Shown here: one piece after another, positions 1-3,723 of the stretch
Layout: every line of letters starts with the position of its first letter
Numbering within the stretch: the stretch's first letter is position 1
Virus record (IMG/VR): IMGVR_UViG_3300032214_001510
Coordinates: 1 to 53,809 of that record
DNA from: a virus
DNA length: 53,809 bases
Reading direction: 5' to 3' (one strand)
The notes under the pieces: model-generated
Seen by the model: the letters and a program-made list of their open reading frames with translations, nothing else
Database searches by the model: none
What the model was told of the DNA's origin: nothing
Translations under genes and position numbers: made by a program

Positions 1-2
1 GT

Positions 3-47
3 ATTTCTCAATTCATTAGTGTTCTGGAGCAAATGAGAAATGACTAA
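3..47 (+). CDS. C-terminal tail of an upstream gene (partial)
   Basis: The first 47 bases read open in frame 3 and end at TAA, giving a tail that finishes in LEQMRND. It would overlap the next start codon by eight bases, a common arrangement in this genome. Frame 1 is also open, to a TGA at 34-36, so the correct frame is uncertain. Too little is present to name a function. Confidence 0.3.
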   Translation: MSQFISVLEQMRND

Positions 48-192
48 AACTCTACTCAAAATCATCAAGTTCTTATTCTCAAAAGAAATAGAAGTTGCTC
101 CTGGTGTTTTTTGGTTGGGTGGAACTCTTTATGAGAACCGAAACAAACCAAAAGGACTACCACCACTCAAATTGAAGAAGAAGGACACTTGA
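40..192 (+). CDS. small hypothetical protein, 50 aa
   Basis: This is an AT-rich ORF of 50 codons, preceded by a GGAG ribosome binding site at 26-29. The N-terminal third is hydrophobic and basic (LLKIIKFLF, residues 5-13). The middle holds a VFWLGGTLYENR stretch, and the C-terminus is very lysine-rich (LKLKKKD). I do not recognise the family. Base composition matches the rest of the phage, and the stop codon lies one base before the start of the GC-rich island, so it marks the left edge of that island. It is likely a real small accessory gene because of the ribosome binding site and the intact frame, but function is unknown. Confidence 0.55.
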   Translation: MTKTLLKIIKFLFSKEIEVAPGVFWLGGTLYENRNKPKGLPPLKLKKKDT

Positions 193-206
193 GAAACTGG
201 CACATC

Positions 207-223
207 GGGCGCCCCCAGCGTCC
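207..223 (+). terminator. GC hairpin upstream of cassette gene 1
   Basis: GGGCGC (207-212) pairs with GCGTCC (218-223) around a five-base loop, with one G-U pair. It sits between the upstream gene and the TACAAT box at 235-240. There is no T-run, so it may act as a transcription barrier or RNA-end stabiliser and not as a classical terminator. Confidence 0.45.
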
Positions 224-234
224 TCTCCACCCCC

Positions 235-266
235 TACAATACTTTCAGATCAAACGAACCAAACCC
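235..266 (+). promoter_or_regulatory. cassette promoter and leader 1
   Basis: The -10 box TACAAT lies at 235-240 and is followed by ACTTTCAG and an A/C-rich leader to the ATG at 267. The 26-base spacing from box to ATG is identical to that of cassette 2. No -35 box and no Shine-Dalgarno are seen. The predicted start of transcription is the A at about 247. Confidence 0.6.
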
Positions 267-455
267 ATGAAAGTCTACGCTGTGATCGGTGGTGCTGATT
301 ATGAGGGCGAGCACTTCGATACCCTCCGCCTGTTCGATTGCCTCTCTGCTGCCGAAGCATACAAAGCGGAACTCTATGACGGTGCTCTGGGGATCGACTA
401 CGTTCTGATGGAGACCCGTGAGGTCTGCCTGGAATCCGCCCTATGTGCCGCCTGA
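267..455 (+). CDS. cassette gene 1, small protein 62 aa
   Basis: The protein starts MKVYAVIGGADYEGEHF and continues with a helix-rich segment (SAAEAYKAEL, about residues 28-37) before a second strand (DYVLMETREV). This beta-helix-beta look, with an opening like MKVYVVIGGxDYEG, resembles small phage and bacterial proteins of the DUF7336 type; I hold this only loosely. A TTG-initiated longer form (from 189) is possible in frame, but the ATG fits the promoter and leader spacing seen in the other cassettes. The last codons (LCAA then TGA) belong to a 24-base repeat shared with the end of cassette gene 2. Function unknown. Confidence 0.7.
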   Translation: MKVYAVIGGADYEGEHFDTLRLFDCLSAAEAYKAELYDGALGIDYVLMETREVCLESALCAA

Positions 456-467
456 GGCACTGGCACA
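444..467 (+). repeat. 24-base direct repeat, copy 1 (gene end plus stop)
   Basis: The sequence TGTGCCGCCTGA followed by GGCACTGGCACA is identical to 707-730. It spans the last codons, the stop and the first downstream bases of cassette gene 1. A repeat that covers the end of two otherwise unrelated ORFs suggests a recombination seam. Confidence 0.85.
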
Positions 468-468
468 A

Positions 469-487
469 GGGTCCTGAGCACCGACCC
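469..487 (+). terminator. hairpin between cassettes 1 and 2
   Basis: GGGTC (469-473) pairs with GACCC (483-487) across a nine-base loop. It lies between the stop of cassette gene 1 and the TACAAT box at 498-503, with no poly-T tail. Confidence 0.45.
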
Positions 488-497
488 TAAACTGCTC

Positions 498-529
498 TAC
501 AATTCTCTCAGTTCACTCAACCGAACCCC
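498..529 (+). promoter_or_regulatory. cassette promoter and leader 2
   Basis: TACAAT at 498-503 is followed by TCTCTCAGTTCA and a purine-poor leader ending CCCC before the ATG at 530. The 19-base string from TACAAT through GTTCAC recurs unchanged in cassette 3. No Shine-Dalgarno is present. Confidence 0.65.
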
Positions 530-718
530 ATGCGTTACAATCCCGCCACCGACCGCGCCCTCAGCATTGATGAGATCGCCGCTCAGTGCCGCCACGCTAT
601 CCTGAAGGCGGACGCCTGCCGCGCCATCGACGCCGCGTTTGACTACGATGAGATCCTGACCTTCTACCGCTGGGAGGATGACATCCTGCGCCTGGACCCC
701 GAACCCTGTGCCGCCTGA
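530..718 (+). CDS. cassette gene 2, small protein 62 aa
   Basis: This is a 62-residue acidic protein predicted to be mainly helical (DEIAAQCRHAILKADACRAI, residues 14-33), ending DDILRLDPEPCAA. It has two cysteines in the middle and one near the end. Codon choice is strongly G/C-ending, unlike the phage structural genes. The start is fixed by the promoter-leader unit ending at 529. The end lies in the 24-base repeat shared with cassette gene 1. I do not recognise a family; small acidic phage early proteins are often host-takeover factors, but nothing here proves that. Confidence 0.7.
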   Translation: MRYNPATDRALSIDEIAAQCRHAILKADACRAIDAAFDYDEILTFYRWEDDILRLDPEPCAA

Positions 719-730
719 GGCACTGGCACA
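707..730 (+). repeat. 24-base direct repeat, copy 2 (gene end plus stop)
   Basis: Identical to 444-467. It covers the last codons and stop of cassette gene 2 and the start of the intergenic unit, 263 bases from copy 1. Confidence 0.85.
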
Positions 731-741
731 CTGAACCACAC

Positions 742-758
742 GGGGGCATCCTGCCCCC
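742..758 (+). terminator. perfect 7-bp hairpin between cassettes 2 and 3
   Basis: GGGGGCA (742-748) pairs perfectly with TGCCCCC (752-758) around a TCC loop. The next bases are TGCTACAAT, so the stem abuts the -10 element of the next promoter. This is the cleanest example of the hairpin-then-promoter layout in the island. Confidence 0.65.
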
Positions 759-790
759 TGCTACAATTCTCTCAGTTCACAAGACACCCC
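759..790 (+). promoter_or_regulatory. cassette promoter and leader 3 (extended -10)
   Basis: TGCTACAAT (759-767) is an extended -10 element (TGN plus TACAAT). It is followed by TCTCTCAGTTCAC and a short leader to the ATG at 791. The -35 region is occupied by the hairpin, which fits a promoter that relies on the extended -10. Confidence 0.65.
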
Positions 791-925
791 ATGAGAACCT
801 GCATCCGTTACTTCACCCCCTACGCTCAGGTTTGGCGGGAGCAGTGGTTCCCCACCCTGAGCGAAGCGGAGCGCATGGTAGAGTTCTACCGCTCCTGCGG
901 ATCGCCTGCTCACCTGGTGCCCTAG
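791..925 (+). CDS. cassette gene 3, very small protein 44 aa
   Basis: This 44-codon ORF runs from MRTCIRYFTPY to HLVP and TAG. It is rich in aromatic residues (two Trp, three Tyr, three Phe) and has an amphipathic segment LSEAERMVEFYRS (residues 24-36). Support comes from position: the ATG sits 23 bases after a TACAAT box, as in other cassettes, with the same WCTCTCAGTTCAC leader. A longer ORF in another frame (from 832) overlaps it but has no matching start signal. Family and function unknown. Confidence 0.6.
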   Translation: MRTCIRYFTPYAQVWREQWFPTLSEAERMVEFYRSCGSPAHLVP

Positions 926-972
926 CACCCCGACCAATCCCTGACCCTTTGACCTTCTACCTTCCTTCTATC

Positions 973-1140
973 ATGACCGCTGACCTTGCTGCCTCCCTGC
1001 TGAACCGCGCCGCCAACGGTGCCGAACTCCTGCAGGTGCTGGATACGATCGCTGACGAAGTGGCAGACGCCAACATCGCTGACGCCGCTGCCCATTATGC
1101 CGCGATCAGCGCCCCGACTGCCGATCCGATCCAATTCTGA
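973..1140 (+). CDS. cassette gene 4, small alanine-rich protein 55 aa
   Basis: The protein (MTADLAASLLNRAANGAELL to ADPIQF) is alanine-rich and should be almost fully helical. It lacks the standard cassette leader: only 47 bases separate it from the previous stop, with no clear hairpin or TACAAT box, so it may be co-transcribed with cassette gene 3 and form a two-gene cassette. An in-frame upstream extension to 832 exists but would overlap gene 3 and lacks a start signal. No family is recognised. The stop TGA is followed by TAG and then a strong terminator hairpin. Confidence 0.6.
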   Translation: MTADLAASLLNRAANGAELLQVLDTIADEVADANIADAAAHYAAISAPTADPIQF

Positions 1141-1152
1141 TAGTGGCACAAC

Positions 1153-1176
1153 GGAGGGGGATGACCCCTCCCTTTT
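1153..1176 (+). terminator. rho-independent terminator-like hairpin after cassette gene 4
   Basis: GGAGGGG (1153-1159) pairs perfectly with CCCCTCC (1165-1171) around a GATGA loop and is followed by CTTTT. This is the only cassette hairpin with a real T-run, and it closes the gene 3-gene 4 unit. Confidence 0.75.
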
Positions 1177-1181
1177 GCTTC

Positions 1182-1193
1182 TATACTGACAGC
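1182..1193 (+). promoter_or_regulatory. promoter of cassette gene 5 giving a near-leaderless mRNA
   Basis: TATACT at 1182-1187 is followed by only six bases (GACAGC) before the ATG at 1194. With the usual 6-8 base spacing, transcription would start on or next to the A of the ATG. The other cassettes have 21-26 bases here. Confidence 0.45.
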
Positions 1194-1415
1194 ATGAAAC
1201 AACCCCTGCAACCCGCTCACGGCGGCGCCTTCCTGATCAACGACACCGCCGCCAACGACCCCGCCTGCCAGGCAGCGATGGCATCCTACCTGAAGCGCCT
1301 GGAGCGGGAGGAGGAGGAGCGTCAAGCGATCCGCGACGCTTTTGCCGCTGGTGACCTGGCAACAATCGCCAAATGGGGACGGACCAGCAACTGGCACATC
1401 AGCGACCGCGACTGA
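1194..1415 (+). CDS. cassette gene 5, charged helical protein 73 aa
   Basis: The protein begins MKQPLQPAHGGAFLIND and has a highly charged helix (YLKRLEREEEERQAIRDAF, about residues 32-50), followed by GDLATIAKWGRTSNW. The repeated Glu/Arg pattern is compatible with a single long helix or a short coiled coil. An in-frame GTG start at 1143 would read through the terminator hairpin and is unlikely; the ATG right after TATACT is preferred. Its tail contains an ACTGGCACA string (1389-1397) like the ones that follow other cassette stops. Function unknown. Confidence 0.65.
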   Translation: MKQPLQPAHGGAFLINDTAANDPACQAAMASYLKRLEREEEERQAIRDAFAAGDLATIAKWGRTSNWHISDRD

Positions 1416-1419
1416 CCCT

Positions 1420-1458
1420 GCTGAGCGACTAGGATACTCTCAACAGCAACGGACCCCG
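1420..1458 (+). promoter_or_regulatory. cassette promoter and leader 6
   Basis: GCTGAGCGACTAGGATA (1420-1436) is nearly identical to 1634-1650. TAGGAT (1430-1435) aligns with TACAAT of the other cassettes and is followed by ACTCTCAAC and an A/C-rich leader to the ATG at 1459. No strong hairpin is seen upstream of this one. Confidence 0.5.
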
Positions 1459-1638
1459 ATGCAAACTCTCAAAGCAACCGCCATCGCCCTCCTGATCATC
1501 ACGCTGGCGACCGCTGGATACGCTGCCCTGCTCAACAATGGCAACGCCCGCATTGAAGCAAAGTGTGCTGGCCGCGGCGGACAGGTGCTTGTGACGCCTG
1601 GACAAGTGTCACGCTGCCTCCTGCCCATCGCCCGCTGA
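1459..1638 (+). CDS. cassette gene 6, small membrane-anchored or exported protein 59 aa
   Basis: The N-terminus has a short basic start (MQTLKA) and then a hydrophobic run of about 20 residues (TAIALLIITLATAGYAALL, residues 6-24). This predicts a membrane anchor or a signal peptide with a possible cleavage after GYA. The rest is a short basic domain with two cysteines (C36 and C53), NARIEAKCAGRGGQVLV, which could form a disulfide outside the membrane. It is the only cassette protein with a membrane segment. An upstream in-frame start (1342) would overlap gene 5 and is disfavoured. Function unknown; an inner-membrane or periplasmic host-takeover or exclusion role is possible but unproven. Confidence 0.65.
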   Translation: MQTLKATAIALLIITLATAGYAALLNNGNARIEAKCAGRGGQVLVTPGQVSRCLLPIAR

Positions 1639-1672
1639 GCGACTAAGATAAAGCATACCAAACGAAACGACC
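1634..1672 (+). promoter_or_regulatory. cassette promoter and leader 7
   Basis: GCTGAGCGACTAAGATA (1634-1650) repeats the element at 1420-1436 and includes the stop codon of cassette gene 6. TAAGAT (1644-1649) is the presumed -10 box. The leader to the ATG at 1673 is A/C-rich, lacks a Shine-Dalgarno, and has 23 bases as in cassettes 3, 6 and 9. Confidence 0.5.
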
Positions 1673-1852
1673 ATGACTTCCAACCCCTACGTTGCTCACC
1701 TGATCGGCAAGCGCGGACTGACTGAGCGGGAGATCCGCCAGAGTGCCTCCCCCGCTCCGAAGGCAACCTACCCCCGCACCATCGGCGGACGGACCTTTGA
1801 GACGGAGGCAGACTACCAGGAGGCACTGGCAGACTTCCTGAACGGGATGTGA
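1673..1852 (+). CDS. cassette gene 7, small protein 59 aa
   Basis: The 59-residue product starts MTSNPYVAHLIGKRGLTEREIRQ and ends YQEALADFLNGM. A helical N-terminal segment (about residues 5-23) is joined by a proline-rich linker (SPAPKATYPRT) to a second helix (ETEADYQEALADFLN). The two-helix, proline-linker pattern looks like a small binding protein, but I do not recognise a family. Its stop is directly followed by a GGGG/CCCC hairpin. The ORF is too GC-rich and the leader too well matched to be chance. Confidence 0.65.
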   Translation: MTSNPYVAHLIGKRGLTEREIRQSASPAPKATYPRTIGGRTFETEADYQEALADFLNGM

Positions 1853-1863
1853 GGGGCAACCCC
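1853..1863 (+). terminator. short GC hairpin between cassettes 7 and 8
   Basis: GGGG (1853-1856) pairs with CCCC (1860-1863) around CAA, starting one base after the stop codon of cassette gene 7. It is short but in the same position as the stronger stems in neighbouring cassettes. Confidence 0.4.
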
Positions 1864-1870
1864 CCCGACC

Positions 1871-1900
1871 TGCTACAATACTCTCAACCGCAACCAACCA
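1871..1900 (+). promoter_or_regulatory. cassette promoter and leader 8 (extended -10)
   Basis: TGCTACAAT (1871-1879) is an extended -10 element followed by ACTCTCAACCGCAACC and then the ATG at 1901. The ACTCTCAAC start matches cassette 6. Confidence 0.65.
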
Positions 1901-2077
1901 ATGCGCCTCTCCCCTGCTACCCGCCTCTCCGATCGCCAGACCGTATGGGTCGCCCGTAAAAACAACGACGAATCCTTCTACCGCCTGACCACCGACTACG
2001 GGGTGCCCGCTACCGTGATCGCCACCCAGTTCGCTGAGGTCCACCGCAACGACGTTCGCCAGATGCAGTGGGGGTGA
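1901..2077 (+). CDS. cassette gene 8, small protein 58 aa
   Basis: The product runs MRLSPATRLSDRQTVWVARK to HRNDVRQMQWG. It alternates short beta-like strands (TVWVARK, SFYRLTTD) with a helical C-terminal part (VIATQFAEVHRNDVRQM). The net charge is positive. The stop codon TGA forms the loop of the hairpin at 2065-2086, so translation termination and the stem occupy the same bases. No family recognised. Confidence 0.65.
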   Translation: MRLSPATRLSDRQTVWVARKNNDESFYRLTTDYGVPATVIATQFAEVHRNDVRQMQWG

Positions 2078-2086
2078 CCCCCCTGC
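2065..2086 (+). terminator. hairpin with the stop codon in its loop
   Basis: GGGGG (2070-2074) pairs with CCCCC (2078-2082) with the stop codon TGA (2075-2077) as the loop. Four more pairs (2065-2068 with 2083-2086) extend the stem past a single bulged T. A ribosome finishing cassette gene 8 would melt this stem, so it could couple translation to readthrough into gene 9. Confidence 0.6.
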
Positions 2087-2095
2087 CCCGTTTCG

Positions 2096-2127
2096 TGCTA
2101 TCATTCTCTCAGTTCACAACCACACCG
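2096..2127 (+). promoter_or_regulatory. cassette promoter and leader 9 (extended -10)
   Basis: TGCTATCAT (2096-2104) is followed by TCTCTCAGTTCACAACC and a short leader to the ATG at 2128. The post-box string matches cassettes 2 and 3. Confidence 0.6.
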
Positions 2128-2349
2128 ATGACCACCCCCACCGTGATGACCGCTGCTGATCTGAACGCCGCCATCGCCTCAGGCGCCATGACCTTCCGCC
2201 GCCTGCCCACCGCTCATGGTGCCGCTACCAACCGCTGGGCGAATCGCATCAAAGGCGGCAGCAGCAGGGTCCGCACTCATGGCGGTGCCGCTGGTTCTCA
2301 TGGCACCCGCATGACCACCGCCAACAGCGCCCTGGCAGACGTGCGCTGA
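2128..2349 (+). CDS. cassette gene 9, basic Gly/His/Arg-rich protein 73 aa
   Basis: The protein begins MTTPTVMTAADLNAAIASGAM and then becomes basic and low in complexity (RIKGGSSRVRTHGGAAGSHGTR, about residues 40-61). The C-terminal part looks unstructured and could bind nucleic acid. The ATG fits the shared leader; a longer in-frame start at 2068 overlaps gene 8 and is rejected. The gene ends at the right border of the GC-rich island, just before a compound hairpin. No family recognised. Confidence 0.65.
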   Translation: MTTPTVMTAADLNAAIASGAMTFRRLPTAHGAATNRWANRIKGGSSRVRTHGGAAGSHGTRMTTANSALADVR

Positions 2350-2350
2350 G

Positions 2351-2402
2351 GCAGTGCCCCGTGCGTTCGTGACCGCAGTGCCCCCGTGCGGGGTGCGCGG
2401 TC
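2351..2402 (+). terminator. compound GC hairpin with direct repeats at island end
   Basis: GACCGC (2371-2376) pairs with GCGGTC (2397-2402), enclosing an inner CCCC/GGGG stem (2382-2385 with 2390-2393, loop GTGC). The string GCAGTGCCCC followed by GTGCG occurs twice (2351-2365, and 2375-2390 with one extra C), making an imperfect direct repeat. It closes the island on the right. Confidence 0.55.
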
Positions 2403-2468
2403 GGCGCGGGGCCGCGTGGTTAAAAACGCCTAACTACCCTAATCTATAAAGTGTTACCAAAGGCAGCT

Positions 2469-2543
2469 AAAAATACACAAGGGGTCTAAATTTTTTTTCG
2501 GTAGTCAAAAATACTCATAAGGTCGCTATATAATACCGAAAAA
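2469..2543 (+). promoter_or_regulatory. control region with direct and inverted repeats
   Basis: Two 18-base elements (2469-2486 and 2507-2524) match at 14 positions (AAAAATAC start, GGTC end) and lie 38 bases apart. A perfect 10-base inverted repeat, TTTTTCGGTA (2494-2503) and TACCGAAAAA (2534-2543), flanks the second element and a TATATAAT box (2527-2534). The layout suggests a regulated early promoter for the gene at 2561. Confidence 0.5.
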
Positions 2544-2560
2544 TAAACGATATATGGCGG

Positions 2561-2734
2561 ATGAAAAAAAATTCAGACAATATCAGAGCAATTAGTGTTG
2601 ATCCGATCACTGGTGAGTATTATGTTATAATTCCTGAGTGGATCGCTAATGAGTTATCTTGGTATGAAGATACTGAGATTAAGTTCGATCTTGAGGGCGA
2701 TGAAGTTGTGTTATCAGAACACGACCCTTCTTGA
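2561..2734 (+). CDS. small AbrB/MazE-like protein, 57 aa
   Basis: The 57-residue acidic protein contains IRAISVDPITGEYYVIIPEWIANEL, then EIKFDLEGDEVVLSEHD. A conserved-looking PEWI followed by a Trp-Tyr-Glu turn and the strand pattern recall the swapped-hairpin AbrB/SpoVT or MazE antitoxin fold, in which VxIPxxI is typical. No toxin partner is next to it. In cyanophages such proteins occur as orphan regulators; that role here is inference. The ATG follows GGCGG (2557-2560); an overlapping ATG at 2554 opens only a 13-codon frame. It lies 27 bases after a TATAAT box. Confidence 0.55.
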   Translation: MKKNSDNIRAISVDPITGEYYVIIPEWIANELSWYEDTEIKFDLEGDEVVLSEHDPS

Positions 2735-2742
2735 CGTTCCTC

Positions 2743-2750
2743 TATATAAT
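2743..2750 (+). promoter_or_regulatory. TATATAAT -10 box before the glycosyltransferase
   Basis: TATATAAT (2743-2750) repeats the box at 2527-2534, including the preceding CT-rich context, and lies 33 bases before the ATG at 2784. No good -35 box is seen, so assignment as an early promoter is tentative. Confidence 0.4.
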
Positions 2751-2783
2751 ATGTTATGATCTGAAATGTAATTACAATCAATT

Positions 2784-3548
2784 ATGGCTAAAGGATTTAC
2801 TGTTAAAGCAAAAACGCCTGTAGTTCCAAGAAACAACCCAACTGAAGAATTTGATTACGATCTTGCCAAAGAAATGATCAGAGGCAAAAGTGTTGTTTTT
2901 TGTCTTCCAGGTAGAGGAGTTTCTTATACGTATCTGAAGAGTTTTGTACAACTCTGCTTTGATCTGGTTCAGGCAGGTGCAAGTATTCAGATTTCTCAAG
3001 ACTACAGTTCGATGGTGAACTTTGCACGGTGCAAGTGTCTAGGTGCAAATGTTCTTCGTGGACCTGATCAAATTCCTTGGGATGGCAAACTAAAATATGA
3101 CTATCAACTCTGGATTGATAGTGACATTGTTTTTAATACTGAGAAGTTTTGGCAACTCGTATTGATGGATAAAGATATTGCAGCAGGTTGGTATTGCACT
3201 GAAGATGGACATACCACATCCGTTGCTCATTGGTTGGAAGAAGATGACTTCCGTAACAATGGTGGTGTAATGAATCACGAAACTCTCGAAAGCATTTCGA
3301 AGCGTAAAAAACCATTTACAGTTGATTATACTGGATTTGGTTGGTTGCTGATTAAGCATGGTGTGTTTGAGCACCCTGAAATTAAGTATCCTTGGTTTGC
3401 TCCAAAGATGCAAGTTTTTGAGAGTGGTGATGTTCAGGATATGTGTGGCGAAGACGTTTCATTCTGTCTTGATGCAATTGCAGCAGGAATAGAGATTTGG
3501 TGTGATCCTCGTATTCGCGTTGGACACGAAAAGACTCGGGTAATCTGA
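2784..3548 (+). CDS. GT-A type glycosyltransferase
   Basis: This 254-residue protein has the marks of a GT-A fold sugar transferase. A DSD metal-binding motif (residues 112-114) sits at the end of a hydrophobic strand (YQLWIDSDIVF). A C-terminal CGEDVSFCLDA segment (221-231) is typical of the acceptor-side acidic loop, and a DPRIRVGH stretch (241-248) supplies the late histidine. Such enzymes use nucleotide-sugars to modify DNA bases, virion proteins or host surface glycans; the substrate here cannot be told. It is AT-rich, like the phage backbone, and stands in an accessory cluster. It ends five bases before the next ORF. Confidence is high for the fold and low for the substrate. Confidence 0.75.
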   Translation: MAKGFTVKAKTPVVPRNNPTEEFDYDLAKEMIRGKSVVFCLPGRGVSYTYLKSFVQLCFDLVQAGASIQISQDYSSMVNFARCKCLGANVLRGPDQIPWDGKLKYDYQLWIDSDIVFNTEKFWQLVLMDKDIAAGWYCTEDGHTTSVAHWLEEDDFRNNGGVMNHETLESISKRKKPFTVDYTGFGWLLIKHGVFEHPEIKYPWFAPKMQVFESGDVQDMCGEDVSFCLDAIAAGIEIWCDPRIRVGHEKTRVI

Positions 3549-3553
3549 TTCAT

Positions 3554-3721
3554 ATGCAAACAGGAGAAAGATATAACATCTATGTGGGAAATGAACGAAA
3601 GTTCTCTCATCTCACAGAAGAAGAATATTTTAATCTCATGGAAGATCTGTCCATAGAATATTATGAGACAGGTTTTCCAAACCCCAAAAACATTCGTACT
3701 GAAATTCTGAGGAATTATTAA
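3554..3721 (+). CDS. small hypothetical protein, 55 aa
   Basis: A 55-codon ORF starting MQTGERYNIYVGNERKFSHLTEEEYF. It has a beta-hairpin-like start and an acidic helix (TEEEYFNLMEDLSIEYYETG, residues 21-40) with several tyrosines. The end FPNPKNIRTEIL is basic. It begins five bases after the glycosyltransferase and stops two bases before the next ATG, so it is part of a compact operon. The LTEEEYFNLMEDL pattern is common in small phage proteins, but I cannot name a family. Confidence 0.6.
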   Translation: MQTGERYNIYVGNERKFSHLTEEEYFNLMEDLSIEYYETGFPNPKNIRTEILRNY

Positions 3722-3723
3722 TT

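Larger units (their letters stand above)
193..2418 (+). other. GC-rich island of nine small-gene cassettes
   Basis: This block is about 60-67% GC in lines I counted, while sequence on both sides is about 35-40%. It carries nine short ORFs, all on the + strand, encoding unrelated proteins of 44-73 aa. Most are separated by 50-75 bases holding a GC-rich hairpin, then an extended -10 box (TACAAT or a variant), then a conserved WCTCTCA stretch and an A/C-rich leader before ATG. The edges are abrupt: left after the stop at 192, right after the compound hairpin at 2371-2402. The organisation resembles the promoter-stem-loop cassettes known from T4-type phages. Codon choice (GCC, CTG, ACC, CGC) suggests ancestry in, or adaptation to, a high-GC picocyanobacterial setting; that is inference. 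Confidence 0.8.

Noticed and set aside
832-1140. A 102-codon ORF starting inside cassette gene 3
   Set aside because: It begins without a start signal and overlaps gene 3 out of frame. The 55-codon form from 973 is preferred.
444-2104. The repeats as a CRISPR array
   Set aside because: Repeat copies are few and irregularly spaced, differ in sequence, and the intervals are open reading frames with start signals, not uniform spacers.
1440-2104. Antisense ORFs of 139 and 153 codons in the GC-rich island
   Set aside because: Long antisense frames are expected in GC-rich coding DNA. The promoter boxes, leaders and starts all point to the + strand.
193-2418. The GC-rich block as host DNA contamination or an assembly chimera
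   Set aside because: It is flanked on both sides by AT-rich phage-like sequence, has phage-type density of small genes and repeated expression units that chromosomal host DNA would not show. Only 192 bases lie to its left, so read mapping across both borders would still be worthwhile.
2561-2734. A complete toxin-antitoxin pair
   Set aside because: Only the AbrB/MazE-like small protein is seen. The next gene is a glycosyltransferase and no toxin fold is adjacent.
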